Part shown: positions 26,701 through 34,930 of the stretch, piece by piece
Layout of the letters: each line of letters starts with the position of its first letter
Position numbering within the stretch: the first letter of the stretch is position 1
Assembly: GCF_023074185.1 (NCBI RefSeq)
Contig: NZ_JADPKY010000132.1
Span: 124,001 to 188,000 of the forward strand
Length of the DNA stretch: 64,000 bases
Reading direction: 5' to 3'
Source of the DNA: Bradyrhizobium sp. 132
GTDB lineage: Bacteria > Pseudomonadota > Alphaproteobacteria > Rhizobiales > Xanthobacteraceae
Made by a program: the position numbers and the translations under genes
Notes under the pieces: model-generated
Told to the model about the DNA's origin: nothing
Databases searched by the model: none
Seen by the model: the letters and a program-made list of their open reading frames with translations, nothing else

Positions 26701-26998
26701 CAAGGCGTGGCAGCCGGCCTCCGGCCTGCATCCGACCATTCCGGTGCACGCGCCTCTGACCTTCGACCTCATCGACACCTGGAATGGCCGCTCGCTCGGC
26801 GGCTGCGTCTATCACGTCGCCCATCCCGGTGGCCGCAGCTACGACACCAAGCCCGTCAACACCTATGAGGCCGAGGCGAGGCGGCTGGCGCGCTTCCAGG
26901 ACCATGGCCACACGCCGGGGCCGATGCAGCCGCCGCCCGAAGAACGCACAAGTGAGTTTCCGCTGACCCTCGACTTGCGGACCCCGCTCCTGCAATGA
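23723..26998 (+). CDS. Transglutaminase-like protein with DUF2126 domain
   Basis: 1091 aa from GTG 23723 (VSIYVALHHVTHYKYD, the usual family opening); an upstream in-frame codon at 23666 adds residues unlike the family. Residues 1-280 are a bacterial transglutaminase N-domain plus papain-like core with Cys in GSCRDSAWLL (near residue 179), His in DLHAWAEVY and Asp in IGFDATSG. From about residue 320 comes the large DUF2126 domain (LTMGGEPTFVSVDDLEA, GEGKWYPGESLPRWA). It could hydrolyse or transfer peptide amide bonds in the cytosol; no signal peptide is visible. The next two genes follow closely (27 bases, then overlapping), so all three form one system. Confidence 0.88.
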   Translation: MSIYVALHHVTHYKYDRPIDLGPQTIRLRPAPHTRTPVLSYSLKVTPANHFVNWQQDPQGNWLARYVFPEKATELKIEVDFTAQMTVVNPFDFFVEPYADSFPFEYTQDLKTELAPYLETIKPDRLFAKYLDTIPHEAPNTVNFLVDLNKRLREKIRYVIRMEAGVQTPEETLTSCAGSCRDSAWLLIQTFRHLGLAARFVSGYLIQVRPDIDPIEGPPEVENDFTDLHAWAEVYLPGAGWIGFDATSGMLAGEGHIPVAATPHYRSAAPLSGGAGFAEVEFAFDMSVRRIREAPRITKPFSDESWTRLNDLGERVDGDLAAQDVRLTMGGEPTFVSVDDLEAAEWNIDAVGPTKRALADDLIRRLRTRFAPGGLLHYGEGKWYPGESLPRWAFGLYWRKDGVPIWKNADLIATVGTPRRAEVRDAEAFIEGTAARLGLNPGYIMPAYEDPAYWLQKEGELPVNVDPSDSKLSDPEERARMARVFDEGLATPKGFVLPVQRWNAEAPRWRSERWSLRRNHLFLMPGDSPLGLRLPLKALEYVPPDRYPYIVEQDPIETRAKLPVFGRMPRPQSAAPQLALESLDKSEPVRTAMSIEVRDGVLCAFMPPVERIEDYLELIAALEATAEEMQLQVHVEGYPPPFDPRIDVIKVTPDPGVIEVNVQPAKNWREAVDITVGLYEDAAKIRLGANRFLVDGRHTGTGGGNHVVLGGSSPQDSPFLRRPDLLKSLVLYWQRHPSLSYFFSGLFIGPTSQAPRIDEARHDSIYELEVALSHVPPPGYQAPLWLVDRLFRHLLVDITGNTHRAEICIDKLYSPDGPTGRLGLVEFRALEMPPDPRMSLAQQLLIRALIAKLWREPQAGKFVRWGTALHDRFMLPHFIWEDFLEVLSELKQFGYPFEPEWYLAQLEFRFPAFGRVHHGGVTLELRQALEPWHVLGEEGSAGGTVRYVDSSVERLQVKTEGFVEGRHIVTCNGRRLPMTSTGRSGEAVAGVRFKAWQPASGLHPTIPVHAPLTFDLIDTWNGRSLGGCVYHVAHPGGRSYDTKPVNTYEAEARRLARFQDHGHTPGPMQPPPEERTSEFPLTLDLRTPLLQ

Positions 26999-27025
26999 GT
27001 ATGATGCCGGGGCAGGGAGAGGCGC

Positions 27026-29563
27026 ATGGCCGAGGGCGCAGCCGAAGAGGACGACAGGGCGGGTAGGGCGCAAGGCCAACGTCAAGGCCAACGTCAAGGC
27101 CAGCGCCGCTTCGCGCAATGGGTCCGCGACTATCGCCGCCTGCCCGGCATCCCCGACGAATTCCTGGGGCCCGACGGCGCCCCGCGCGCGGTCTGGAGCC
27201 GGTTCTTCGACGCCTTCGGCGCGCTCGCGCCCGACGAGGTCGAGCGGCGGTTTGGCATGGCCGACCGACATCTGCGCGAGGCCGGCGTCACCTATCGCGC
27301 GCCCGGCGAGAGCGCCGACCGGCCGTGGTCGATCAGCCATCTGCCGCTGCTGATCGACGAGGCCGATTGGAAGCAGCTGTCCGACGGCATCACCCAGCGC
27401 GCCGAGCTGCTCGAGCTCGTGCTGCGCGACATCTATGGCGAGGGCCGGCTCGTCGCCGAAGGCGCGTTGCCGGCCGCCGCGATCGCCGGCAGTCCCGAAT
27501 ATCTTCGTCCCGTCTGCGGCGTGGAGCCTCCCGGCGGGCGCTATCTCTCGCTCTATGCCGCCGACGTCGGCCGCGGACCCGACGGCCGCTGGTGGGTGCT
27601 CGGCGACCGCACGCAGGCACCGTCGGGCGCGGGCTATGCGCTGGAAAACCGCCTGGTGCTCTCGCGCGCCTTCTCCGACCTCTACAAGTCGATGAACGTC
27701 CCGCGCGTCGCGCCGTTCTTCGAGGCGTTTCGAGATAGTCTTCGTGCGCGCGCCGATCGCGACGAGCCGCGCATCGGCGTGCTGACGCCGGGCAGCTTCA
27801 GCGAGACCTATTTCGAGCACGCGACGCTGGCGCGCTATCTCGGCTTCCTGCTGGTCGAGGGCGACGATCTCGCCGTCAGCGACGACCATATCCACATCCG
27901 CACGGTTGCGGGCCTCAAGCGCCTCGACGTGCTGCTGCGCCGGGTCGATTCCAACTCACTCGATCCGCTCGAGCTCGATGCCTCCTCGCGGCTGGGGGTC
28001 GCCGGCCTGATCGACGTGCTGCGCAAGGACGGCGTCGTCGTCGCCAACATGCCGGGCTCCGGCGTGCTGGAGGCGCGCGCGATGCTCGGCTTCCTGCCGG
28101 CGCTCAGCCGCCGCCTGCTCGGCGAAGAACTGAAGATGCCGCACATCGCGACCTGGTGGTGCGGCCAGCGCTCGGCGCGCGATGAGGTGCTGTCGCGGCT
28201 CGACGAGGTCGCGATCGGAGGCGCCTACCGGCGCGGCGTTCCCGGTTTCGACAACAACGGTCCGGTGCTCGCGAGCGAGCTCGATGCCGGCGCACGCCGG
28301 CGCCTGACCGACGCCATCGCTGCGCGCGGCATGGACTATGTCGGCCAGGAGGTGGTGCGGCTCTCGACCATGCCGGTGTGGGAGCAGGGGCAGATCACGC
28401 CCCGTCCTTTCGTGCTGCGCGTGTTCGCAGCTGCGACGCCCGACGGCTGGGCCATCATGCCCGGCGGCTTCTGCCGGATCGCCGAGCAGTCGGATGCGCG
28501 CGCGGTGTCGATGGGCGACGGCGCGCGCTCCGCCGACGTCTGGGTGATCTCGGACAAGCAGGTCCCGACCGCGACACTGCTGCCTGCGACCGACAAGGTG
28601 CGCATCCGCCGCATCGCCGGCGTGCTGCCGAGTCGCGCCGCCGACAATCTGTACTGGCTCGGCCGCTATCTCGAACGCGCCGAGGCGACGCTGCGGCTGG
28701 TGCGGGCGCTGGGCTCGCCGAGCGGGCCCAACAAGGGTACTGCCGCCTCGCTGCAATCTGCCGAGCGCATCCAGCGCCTGCTGGTGGCCTGGGGCGCGAT
28801 CTCGCAAACATCGCGCGCGGCGCCCGGCCGCATCGTTGCCGAAGCGCTGCAGAGCCCGGAGCGTTTCGGCTCGGCATTGTCGCTGGTCCGCGCGGCCCAG
28901 CGCACGGCGACCTCCCTGCGCGAGCGGCTATCGCCCGATGCCTGGCAAGTCATCACCGAGATGACCGAGCGGTTGGCTTTGGAGGTCGAGGGCGACGACG
29001 GCGTGCTGAGCGCGGCCGAGCTGACCTTGCAGGAACTCGCGAGCTTTGCCGGCCTTGCGCATGAGAACATGAACCGCGCCGCCGGCTGGCGCTTCCTCGA
29101 TATCGGCCGCCGCACCGAGCGCGCCATCAACACCACGCGTTTTGCCCGGCAGTTCGCCTATGACGAGGCCGGCGACGAGGATCTCGATATCCTGCTGACG
29201 CTGGTGGATTGCCAGATCACCTACCGTTCGCGTTATCTGCTGGCGCCGATCCTGGCGCCGGTGCGCGACCTCGCCGTGCTCGACAGCTACAATCCGCGTT
29301 CGGTTGCGTTCCAGGTGACGGCGCTGAACGAGCACATTGCGGCGCTGCCGAGCCTGAAGGAGCACGGCCTGATCGAGAAGCCGCAACGGCTTGCGGTCGC
29401 GATGCAGGCAATGCTTGCGACCGCGGAGGCCGAGAAGCTCGAGGTCAAGACGCTGTTCGCGCTGGAGCAGGATCTGCTCAGCCTCGCCGAGGCGGTCGGG
29501 CAGCACTATTTCCCGCACGGCCCCAATGCCAGCCGCCCGGAAAAGCTGACGGGGCTGGCGTGA
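27026..29563 (+). CDS. Circularly permuted ATP-grasp protein fused to alpha-E domain
   Basis: 845 aa with GGGAGAGG before ATG. Residues about 30-510 are the circularly permuted ATP-grasp region (formerly DUF404/DUF407): LREAGVTYR, SRAFSDLYKSMNVPR, TPGSFSETYFEHATLARYLG, EGDDL and the Arg/Asn-rich WWCGQRSARDEV. From about residue 530 (LPSRAADNLYWLGRYLERAE) runs the helical alpha-E domain (DUF403). In many genomes these are separate genes. Families of this kind are predicted amidoligases that join amino acids or peptides. Residues 16-28 are a GQRQ tandem repeat. The stop is overlapped by the next gene (GTGA). Confidence 0.9.
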   Translation: MAEGAAEEDDRAGRAQGQRQGQRQGQRRFAQWVRDYRRLPGIPDEFLGPDGAPRAVWSRFFDAFGALAPDEVERRFGMADRHLREAGVTYRAPGESADRPWSISHLPLLIDEADWKQLSDGITQRAELLELVLRDIYGEGRLVAEGALPAAAIAGSPEYLRPVCGVEPPGGRYLSLYAADVGRGPDGRWWVLGDRTQAPSGAGYALENRLVLSRAFSDLYKSMNVPRVAPFFEAFRDSLRARADRDEPRIGVLTPGSFSETYFEHATLARYLGFLLVEGDDLAVSDDHIHIRTVAGLKRLDVLLRRVDSNSLDPLELDASSRLGVAGLIDVLRKDGVVVANMPGSGVLEARAMLGFLPALSRRLLGEELKMPHIATWWCGQRSARDEVLSRLDEVAIGGAYRRGVPGFDNNGPVLASELDAGARRRLTDAIAARGMDYVGQEVVRLSTMPVWEQGQITPRPFVLRVFAAATPDGWAIMPGGFCRIAEQSDARAVSMGDGARSADVWVISDKQVPTATLLPATDKVRIRRIAGVLPSRAADNLYWLGRYLERAEATLRLVRALGSPSGPNKGTAASLQSAERIQRLLVAWGAISQTSRAAPGRIVAEALQSPERFGSALSLVRAAQRTATSLRERLSPDAWQVITEMTERLALEVEGDDGVLSAAELTLQELASFAGLAHENMNRAAGWRFLDIGRRTERAINTTRFARQFAYDEAGDEDLDILLTLVDCQITYRSRYLLAPILAPVRDLAVLDSYNPRSVAFQVTALNEHIAALPSLKEHGLIEKPQRLAVAMQAMLATAEAEKLEVKTLFALEQDLLSLAEAVGQHYFPHGPNASRPEKLTGLA
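27071..27103 (+). repeat. 12-bp tandem repeat coding for GQRQ
   Basis: The unit CAAGGCCAACGT occurs twice in full and a third time in part. It lies in the N-terminal extension of the ATP-grasp gene and keeps the frame, so copy number may vary between strains without breaking the protein. Confidence 0.8.
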
Positions 29564-30438
29564 TCTACGACATCCGTCACGTCACCACTTACGAGTATGA
29601 GAATCCGGTCAGCTTCGCCCGCTGCACGCTGCGGCTGGAGCCGAGGGGCGGCAACGACCAGGAGCTGATCTCGCATAATGTCGAGATCCGTCCGCGCCCC
29701 GCTGAGCGTCATGTTCGCCGTGATTTTTTCGGCACCCTGACCGAGAGCGTCGTGATCGAGGCCGCGCATCGCACTCTGCGCATCGACTCGCGCTCGCGCG
29801 TGAAGGTGTCGCGCCAGCCGCCGGCGCGCGCCGCTGCGAGCCCGGCCTGGGAGAGCGTTCGCGACATCGCCTTCGAGGCGACGAGCCTCGGGCCGTCCTC
29901 GCCGGTCGGCTATGTCTTTGCGAGTCCGCTGGTGCCGGTGCTGGGGCCGGTCAGCGCCTATGCGGCGACCAGCTTTGCGCCCGGCGCGGGCATCCTCGCG
30001 GGAGCGGTCGATCTCATGCATCGCATCCGCACCGAGTTTCGCTACGACCCCAAGGCGACGGTGATCTCGACGCCGCTCGACGAGGTCTTCGCCAAGCGCC
30101 ATGGCGTCTGTCAGGATTTTGCCCATGTGATGATCGCGGGCTTGCGCGGGCTGGGCCTGCCCGCGGCCTATGTCAGCGGATATTTGCGCACCATTCCGCC
30201 GGCGGGCCAGCCGCGCCTGCAGGGCGCCGACGCCACCCATGCCTGGGTGTCGCTGTGGTGCGGGGCGGAGCTTGGTTGGGTCGATTTCGATCCGACCAAC
30301 GATCTTATGGTCGCTGGCGACCATATCGTGCTCGCGGTCGGCCGCGACTTTTCCGACGTCTCGCCGGTCGACGGCATCATCGTCGGCTCGCCGAAGCAGA
30401 AGCTCGACGTCGCCGTCGACGTGCTGCTGGTGGAATGA
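29560..30438 (+). CDS. Transglutaminase-like cysteine protease-fold protein
   Basis: 292 aa from GTG 29560, which overlaps the stop of the ATP-grasp gene; starts further upstream lie inside that gene. Bact_transglu_N region at residues 1-80 (YDIRHVTTYEYENPVSFARC) and core domain with catalytic Cys in RHGVCQDFAHVMIAGLRGLG, His in THAWVSLWC and Asp in GWVDFDPTND. It is the short partner of the DUF2126 protein. A peptide-processing or cross-linking step is likely; the target is unknown. Confidence 0.88.
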   Translation: MIYDIRHVTTYEYENPVSFARCTLRLEPRGGNDQELISHNVEIRPRPAERHVRRDFFGTLTESVVIEAAHRTLRIDSRSRVKVSRQPPARAAASPAWESVRDIAFEATSLGPSSPVGYVFASPLVPVLGPVSAYAATSFAPGAGILAGAVDLMHRIRTEFRYDPKATVISTPLDEVFAKRHGVCQDFAHVMIAGLRGLGLPAAYVSGYLRTIPPAGQPRLQGADATHAWVSLWCGAELGWVDFDPTNDLMVAGDHIVLAVGRDFSDVSPVDGIIVGSPKQKLDVAVDVLLVE

Positions 30439-30656
30439 TTGCGGGTCCTGCCGTCGCGGCGCCGCCCCAGGACTGGGTGTATCGAACCGGCACCGCAACC
30501 GCGATATCGCGAGACACCACGGCAACATATTTCCGTATTTTCGTCACGGCATTTGGTCACGCGGCCCAAGATGGGCTATGCTGACGGTTGCGTCGAGGAC
30601 AACAATGAGACGTCGGGAGTAGGCGTGGGACACCACCGACAAGCGGGGCTGCATCC

Positions 30657-31484
30657 ATGATGACGTTGCCGAGACTGGCGGCCGAGTCCCTCGAGAAGTT
30701 GCTCGGTACGTTCATGCGTCGCCGGTACGACGAGACGTCCGCAAGTATTGTCGAGAGCGCGACCCGCACCGCGATGGAATGCATCGGCAACAGCGATGCG
30801 CTCTATCACAATATCGAGCATACGATGCTGGTGACGCTGGTCGGCCATTCCATTCTCAGCGGCCGAAGTCTTCATACGCATCTGTCGGCCGCGGACTACG
30901 TCCATGTCCTGATCGCCTGCCTCGCCCACGACATCGGCTATGTGCGTGGCCTGTTCGAGGAGGATGACGCCGACGGCTTCGTGATCGATGCGGCCGACAC
31001 CAAGATCTCGTTGCCGCGCGGTGCATCGGACGCGAGTTTGATGATGTATCACGTCGATCGTTCCAAGCTTTATGTAACGCGGCGGCTGCGGCATATTCCC
31101 GGGCTGGATCCGGAACGCATTGCTCGCGCCATTGAGGGCACGCGGTTTCCGGCCCAGGAAGGCCAGGACTATGACGACGAGGCCTCGATCCTGCGCGCTG
31201 CCGACTTCATCGGCCAGCTCGGCGACCCCAATTATCTGCGCAAGGCCAACGCGCTCTACTACGAGTTCGAGGAGGTCGGCATCAATCGTCAGCTCGGTTA
31301 TGACTCGCCGGCCGACGTCGTGAACCGCTATCCGCAATTTTACTGGAACAGCGTCGCACCGCACATCCAGACCGAGATCGGCTATCTCAACAAGACCGAG
31401 ATCGGCCGGCAGTGGATCGCCAATCTCTACAGCAACGTATTCCGGGCCGAGCGCGACATCTCGCTGTCCGGCCCGCAGAAGTAA
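30657..31484 (+). CDS. HD-domain metal-dependent phosphohydrolase
   Basis: 275 aa. YHNIEHTMLVTLVGHS followed about 45 residues later by CLAHDIGYVRG gives an HNxxH...HD pattern like that of cyclic-nucleotide phosphodiesterases and other HD enzymes. D in EASILRAADFIGQLGD may complete the metal site. No signal peptide or membrane span is seen. It may hydrolyse a cyclic nucleotide or other phosphoester; the substrate is not known. It stands alone, 218 bases after the transglutaminase gene and 47 before an alpha/beta hydrolase gene. Confidence 0.75.
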   Translation: MMTLPRLAAESLEKLLGTFMRRRYDETSASIVESATRTAMECIGNSDALYHNIEHTMLVTLVGHSILSGRSLHTHLSAADYVHVLIACLAHDIGYVRGLFEEDDADGFVIDAADTKISLPRGASDASLMMYHVDRSKLYVTRRLRHIPGLDPERIARAIEGTRFPAQEGQDYDDEASILRAADFIGQLGDPNYLRKANALYYEFEEVGINRQLGYDSPADVVNRYPQFYWNSVAPHIQTEIGYLNKTEIGRQWIANLYSNVFRAERDISLSGPQK

Positions 31485-31531
31485 CGACCGGGTAGTCGGG
31501 CTAGGTCTTCGAGCGAGTCCGCAAGCCAATC

Positions 31532-32422
31532 ATGCAACAAAAAACAATCAGCACGGATATTCTCGACATCGCCTATCGCGAATACGGCGCGCCGGACGGC
31601 TGGCCTTGCATCATGGGCCACGGCTTTCCCTACGACGTGAACGCCTATGCCGAGACCGCGCCGATCATCGCGCAGGCGGGCGCGCGGGTGCTGGTGCCCT
31701 GGCTGCGCGGCTACGGACCGACGCGGTTCCGCTTTCCAGAGACGCTACGCTCCGGCGAGCAGGCGGCGCTTGGTGCCGATCTGCTGGCCTTCATGGATGC
31801 GCTCGGCATCAAGCGCGCGGTGGTCGGCGGTTATGACTGGGGCGGCCGCGCGGCCTGTGTGGTCTCGGTGCTGTATCCCGAGCGCGTGATCGGGCTGGTC
31901 TCCGGCAATTCCTACAACATCCAGAACATCGCCCGCGCCATGGAGCCGGCCTCACCGCCGGAGGAGGCGGCACTCTGGTATCAATATCTGTTCCACAACG
32001 AGCGCGGCCGCCGCGCGCTGGAGCGCAATCGGCGCGGCTTTGCGCGCCAGCTCTGGGCGATGTGGTCGCCGAAATGGACTTTCGACGACACGACGTTCGA
32101 GAACAGCGCAATCTCGTTCGACAACCCTGATTTCGTCGATGTCGTGATCCACTCCTATCGACATCGTTACGCGCTGGTCGCGGGCGATCCCGCATACGCC
32201 GCGATCGAGGCAAGGCTCGCAGGCCAGCCGCCGATCCGTGTCCCGACCATCGCGGTCGACGGCGACAGCGATGGCGTCAATTTCGGCACGGCGCATCACG
32301 CGCGCAAGTTCGAGGGCTTTTTCGAGGCACGCGTGCTCACGGATGCCGGTCACAACCTGCCGCAGGAGCGGCCGGCGGAATGGGCGCAGGCCGTGCTTGA
32401 TGTGCGGCAAGCGGCGTCATAG
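31532..32422 (+). CDS. Alpha/beta hydrolase with Asp nucleophile
   Basis: 296 aa. Oxyanion region MGHGFPYDV, nucleophile elbow GYDWGGRAACVVSVLYPERV (Asp, not Ser), and catalytic His in TDAGHNLPQERP. An Asp nucleophile is typical of epoxide hydrolases and haloalkane or haloacid dehalogenases of this fold, so an epoxide or C-halogen bond is the likely target rather than an ester. No export signal. It lies directly after the HD gene in the same direction. Confidence 0.8.
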   Translation: MQQKTISTDILDIAYREYGAPDGWPCIMGHGFPYDVNAYAETAPIIAQAGARVLVPWLRGYGPTRFRFPETLRSGEQAALGADLLAFMDALGIKRAVVGGYDWGGRAACVVSVLYPERVIGLVSGNSYNIQNIARAMEPASPPEEAALWYQYLFHNERGRRALERNRRGFARQLWAMWSPKWTFDDTTFENSAISFDNPDFVDVVIHSYRHRYALVAGDPAYAAIEARLAGQPPIRVPTIAVDGDSDGVNFGTAHHARKFEGFFEARVLTDAGHNLPQERPAEWAQAVLDVRQAAS

Positions 32423-32482
32423 AGCCGGGTTTCTCGTCCCACTGTCTCGCCGCCTGCCAGCTTCCGATTTTTCCTGATTCCG

Positions 32483-32507
32483 GGAACCTTTTCCAATCGC
32501 AGCCGTC
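32483..32507 (+). promoter_or_regulatory. Possible EcfG-type promoter upstream of folE
   Basis: GGAAC (32483-32487) is followed after 16 bases by CGTC (32504-32507), one base off the GGAAC-N16/17-CGTT pattern of the general-stress sigma factor EcfG. It lies 52 bases before the folE start. Confidence 0.35.
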
Positions 32508-32558
32508 CAAGCTGTGGGGCCGCTTTCTGTATGCGGTTCGTTGCAGGGGAGGTTCTCG

Positions 32559-33185
32559 ATGAAGACACAAACACGCAGGCTGGAACGTGTCGCGGTCGCG
32601 CAGGCGCCGAGCGAACGGCCTGAGAGGGCCGACGTCGAGCAGGCGATCCGCACCATGATCCGCTGGGCCGGCGACGATCCCGCGCGCGACGGTCTACGCG
32701 ACACGCCGGACCGGGTCACGCGCGCCTTCGAGGAGTATTTCTCCGGTTATGCACAGGATCCGACCGAAATTCTGCAAAAGACGTTCGAGGAGATCGAAGG
32801 CTATGACGAGATGATCGTCCTGCGCGGCGTTCGCTTCGAAAGCCATTGCGAGCACCACATGGCACCGATCGTCGGCCGCGCCTGGGTCGCATATATCCCG
32901 CAACGGCGCGTAGTCGGCATCTCCAAGCTCGCGCGTCTCGTCGACATCTACGCCAAACGGCTTCAGATCCAGGAGAAGATGACCGCGCAGATCGCCAACA
33001 CGATCAACGATGTGCTGAGGCCCGAAGGCGTCGGGGTCATCATCAAGGCAACGCATCACTGCATGACCACGCGCGGCGCGCACAAGCCCGGGACCGATCT
33101 CGTCACCAGCCGCATGCTCGGCGTGTTCCGCGACAATGCGTTGACACGCCAGGAGCTGCTGGGGCTGGCCAATTCGGTCGATTGA
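32559..33185 (+). CDS. folE: GTP cyclohydrolase I
   Basis: 208 aa from ATG 32559 with AGGGGAGG upstream. It shows the whole GCH1 core: DPARDGLRDTPDRV, FESHCEHHMAPIVGRAWVAYIP with the zinc Cys and His residues, VGISKLARLVDIYAKRLQIQE, and THHCMTTRGAHKPG holding the second zinc Cys. It makes dihydroneopterin triphosphate for folate (or other pterins). It lacks folate neighbours here. The following Rieske-flavoprotein gene starts 28 bases downstream, so they may share a message. Confidence 0.95.
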   Translation: MKTQTRRLERVAVAQAPSERPERADVEQAIRTMIRWAGDDPARDGLRDTPDRVTRAFEEYFSGYAQDPTEILQKTFEEIEGYDEMIVLRGVRFESHCEHHMAPIVGRAWVAYIPQRRVVGISKLARLVDIYAKRLQIQEKMTAQIANTINDVLRPEGVGVIIKATHHCMTTRGAHKPGTDLVTSRMLGVFRDNALTRQELLGLANSVD

Positions 33186-33212
33186 TCCGCGACAGTTCAA
33201 GGAGGCGACGCC

Positions 33213-34736
33213 ATGACCGAGGACAAGAAGCCAAGCGGGCCCGACCTGTGCAGGGGCGTGTCGCTCGCCGAGTTCAAGGACGGCAAATTGCTCGGCCATG
33301 TCGGCGAGGAAGATGTCCTGCTGGTGGAGGCCGGCAGCGAGATCTTTGCGATCGAGCCGGCCTGCAGCCACTATCACGGTCCGCTCGCCGAAGGGCTGGT
33401 GGTTGACGACACCATCCGCTGCCCCTGGCATCACGCCTGCTTCTCCTTGCGGTCAGGCGAGGCGACCCGTCCGCCGGCGCTGAATGCGCTGGCGGTGTGG
33501 GAGGTCTCGCGCGATCAGGACAAGATCATCGTTCAGCGCAAGCGCGAGATGCCGAAGGCTTCGGTGCCTCACCGTACAGCGCCAGCGCCGGAAAAATTCG
33601 TCATCATCGGCGGCGGCGCGGCGGCCTTCGCGGCGGCGCAGACGCTCCGTCGCGAGGGCTTTGCCGGCGCTATCACGATGCTCAGCAATGACAGCGCGAT
33701 GCCGGCGGACCGGCCAAATCTCTCCAAGGATTACCTCGCGGGCAACGCGCCGGAGGATTGGCTGCCGCTGCGAGGCGAAGACTACTATCAGGACGCCGGC
33801 ATCGACCTCAGACTCAGCACGAAAGTCTCCGCGATCGAGGCGAAGACGCGCGGCGTGACGCTGGGCAACGGCGACAGGCTGCCGTTCGACCGGCTGCTGC
33901 TCGCGACCGGCGCCGAGCCGGTCAGATTGCAGATTCCGGGTGCGGACCAGCCTCATGTCTACACCTTGCGCTCCGTCGCCGACAGCCGCGCCATCATCAA
34001 GGCGGCTGGCAGCGCCAATCGTGCGCTGGTGATCGGCGCCAGCTTCATCGGCCTCGAAGTTGCGGCTTCCTTGCGGGCACGCAAGATCGAGGTGCACGTG
34101 GTCGCGCCGGACGAACGGCCGATGCAGAAGGTGCTCGGTCCCGAGATGGGCGACTTCGTGCGCGCGCTGCATGAGGAGAATGGCGTCAACTTCCATCTCA
34201 AGGACACGGTGGAAAAGCTGGACGGCACGCGCGCCACGTTGAAGAGCGGCGGCGTGATCGAGGCCGAACTGGTCGTGGTCGGAATCGGCGTCAGGCCGCG
34301 CCTCGCGCTCGCCGAGCAGGCGGGGCTTGCGACCGACCGGGGCGTCAGCGTGAGCGAATATCTGGAGACCAGCGTATCCGGCATCTTCGCGGCCGGCGAC
34401 ATCGCGCGCTGGCCCGATCCGCATTCACGGCAAACCATCCGCGTCGAGCACTGGGTCGTGGCGGAGCGGCAGGGCCAGACCGCGGCGCGCAACATGCTCG
34501 GAAAGCGCGAGCGCTTCGACGCCGTGCCGTTCTTCTGGTCGCAGCACTATGACGTGCCGATCAACTATGTCGGCCACGCCGAGAGCTTCGACGACATCGC
34601 GATCGACGGCAGCATTTCCGGCAAAGACTGCCTGCTGAAGTACCGCAAGGGCGGCCGCGTCCTTGCGGTTGCTTCAATTTATCGCGATCTCGACAACCTC
34701 AAGGCCGAGCTGGAGATGGAGCGGACGCGCGGCTGA
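33213..34736 (+). CDS. Rieske [2Fe-2S] domain-FAD oxidoreductase (AIF-like)
   Basis: 507 aa with AAGGAGGCG upstream. Residues about 10-110 are a Rieske ferredoxin domain (CSHYH then CPWHH, the two Cys/His pairs). Residues about 125-420 are a two-dinucleotide-domain flavoprotein: FAD motif IIGGGAAAFAAAQ, NADH motif VIGASFIGLEVAASL, and VFAAGDIARWPD-like ASGIFAAGDIARWP. A reductase-like C-terminal domain follows. It probably passes electrons from NAD(P)H to the Rieske centre and then to an oxygenase or other partner; no oxygenase gene lies beside it. Confidence 0.85.
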   Translation: MTEDKKPSGPDLCRGVSLAEFKDGKLLGHVGEEDVLLVEAGSEIFAIEPACSHYHGPLAEGLVVDDTIRCPWHHACFSLRSGEATRPPALNALAVWEVSRDQDKIIVQRKREMPKASVPHRTAPAPEKFVIIGGGAAAFAAAQTLRREGFAGAITMLSNDSAMPADRPNLSKDYLAGNAPEDWLPLRGEDYYQDAGIDLRLSTKVSAIEAKTRGVTLGNGDRLPFDRLLLATGAEPVRLQIPGADQPHVYTLRSVADSRAIIKAAGSANRALVIGASFIGLEVAASLRARKIEVHVVAPDERPMQKVLGPEMGDFVRALHEENGVNFHLKDTVEKLDGTRATLKSGGVIEAELVVVGIGVRPRLALAEQAGLATDRGVSVSEYLETSVSGIFAAGDIARWPDPHSRQTIRVEHWVVAERQGQTAARNMLGKRERFDAVPFFWSQHYDVPINYVGHAESFDDIAIDGSISGKDCLLKYRKGGRVLAVASIYRDLDNLKAELEMERTRG

Positions 34737-34930
34737 GGCGCCGCTTCCGAGCTTGGTTTGCGTCAATGTATGCTGCCCGCGAGGGCTGCTGTGCTGGCTG
34801 TCGTCCCGGCGGCGCCGCTAACCAGCAACTCGACGCAAGACCGCCTCGCGGAACTCCGCTGATCTGACGCGCTGACAGAAGCAGCACGCCGCGCCTGCCT
34901 CGCGCGGACGACCATCACCGGGGAGAAAGC

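Noticed and set aside
30439..30656. Small gene between the transglutaminase and HD genes
   Set aside because: Short frames here lack a start site and coding character.
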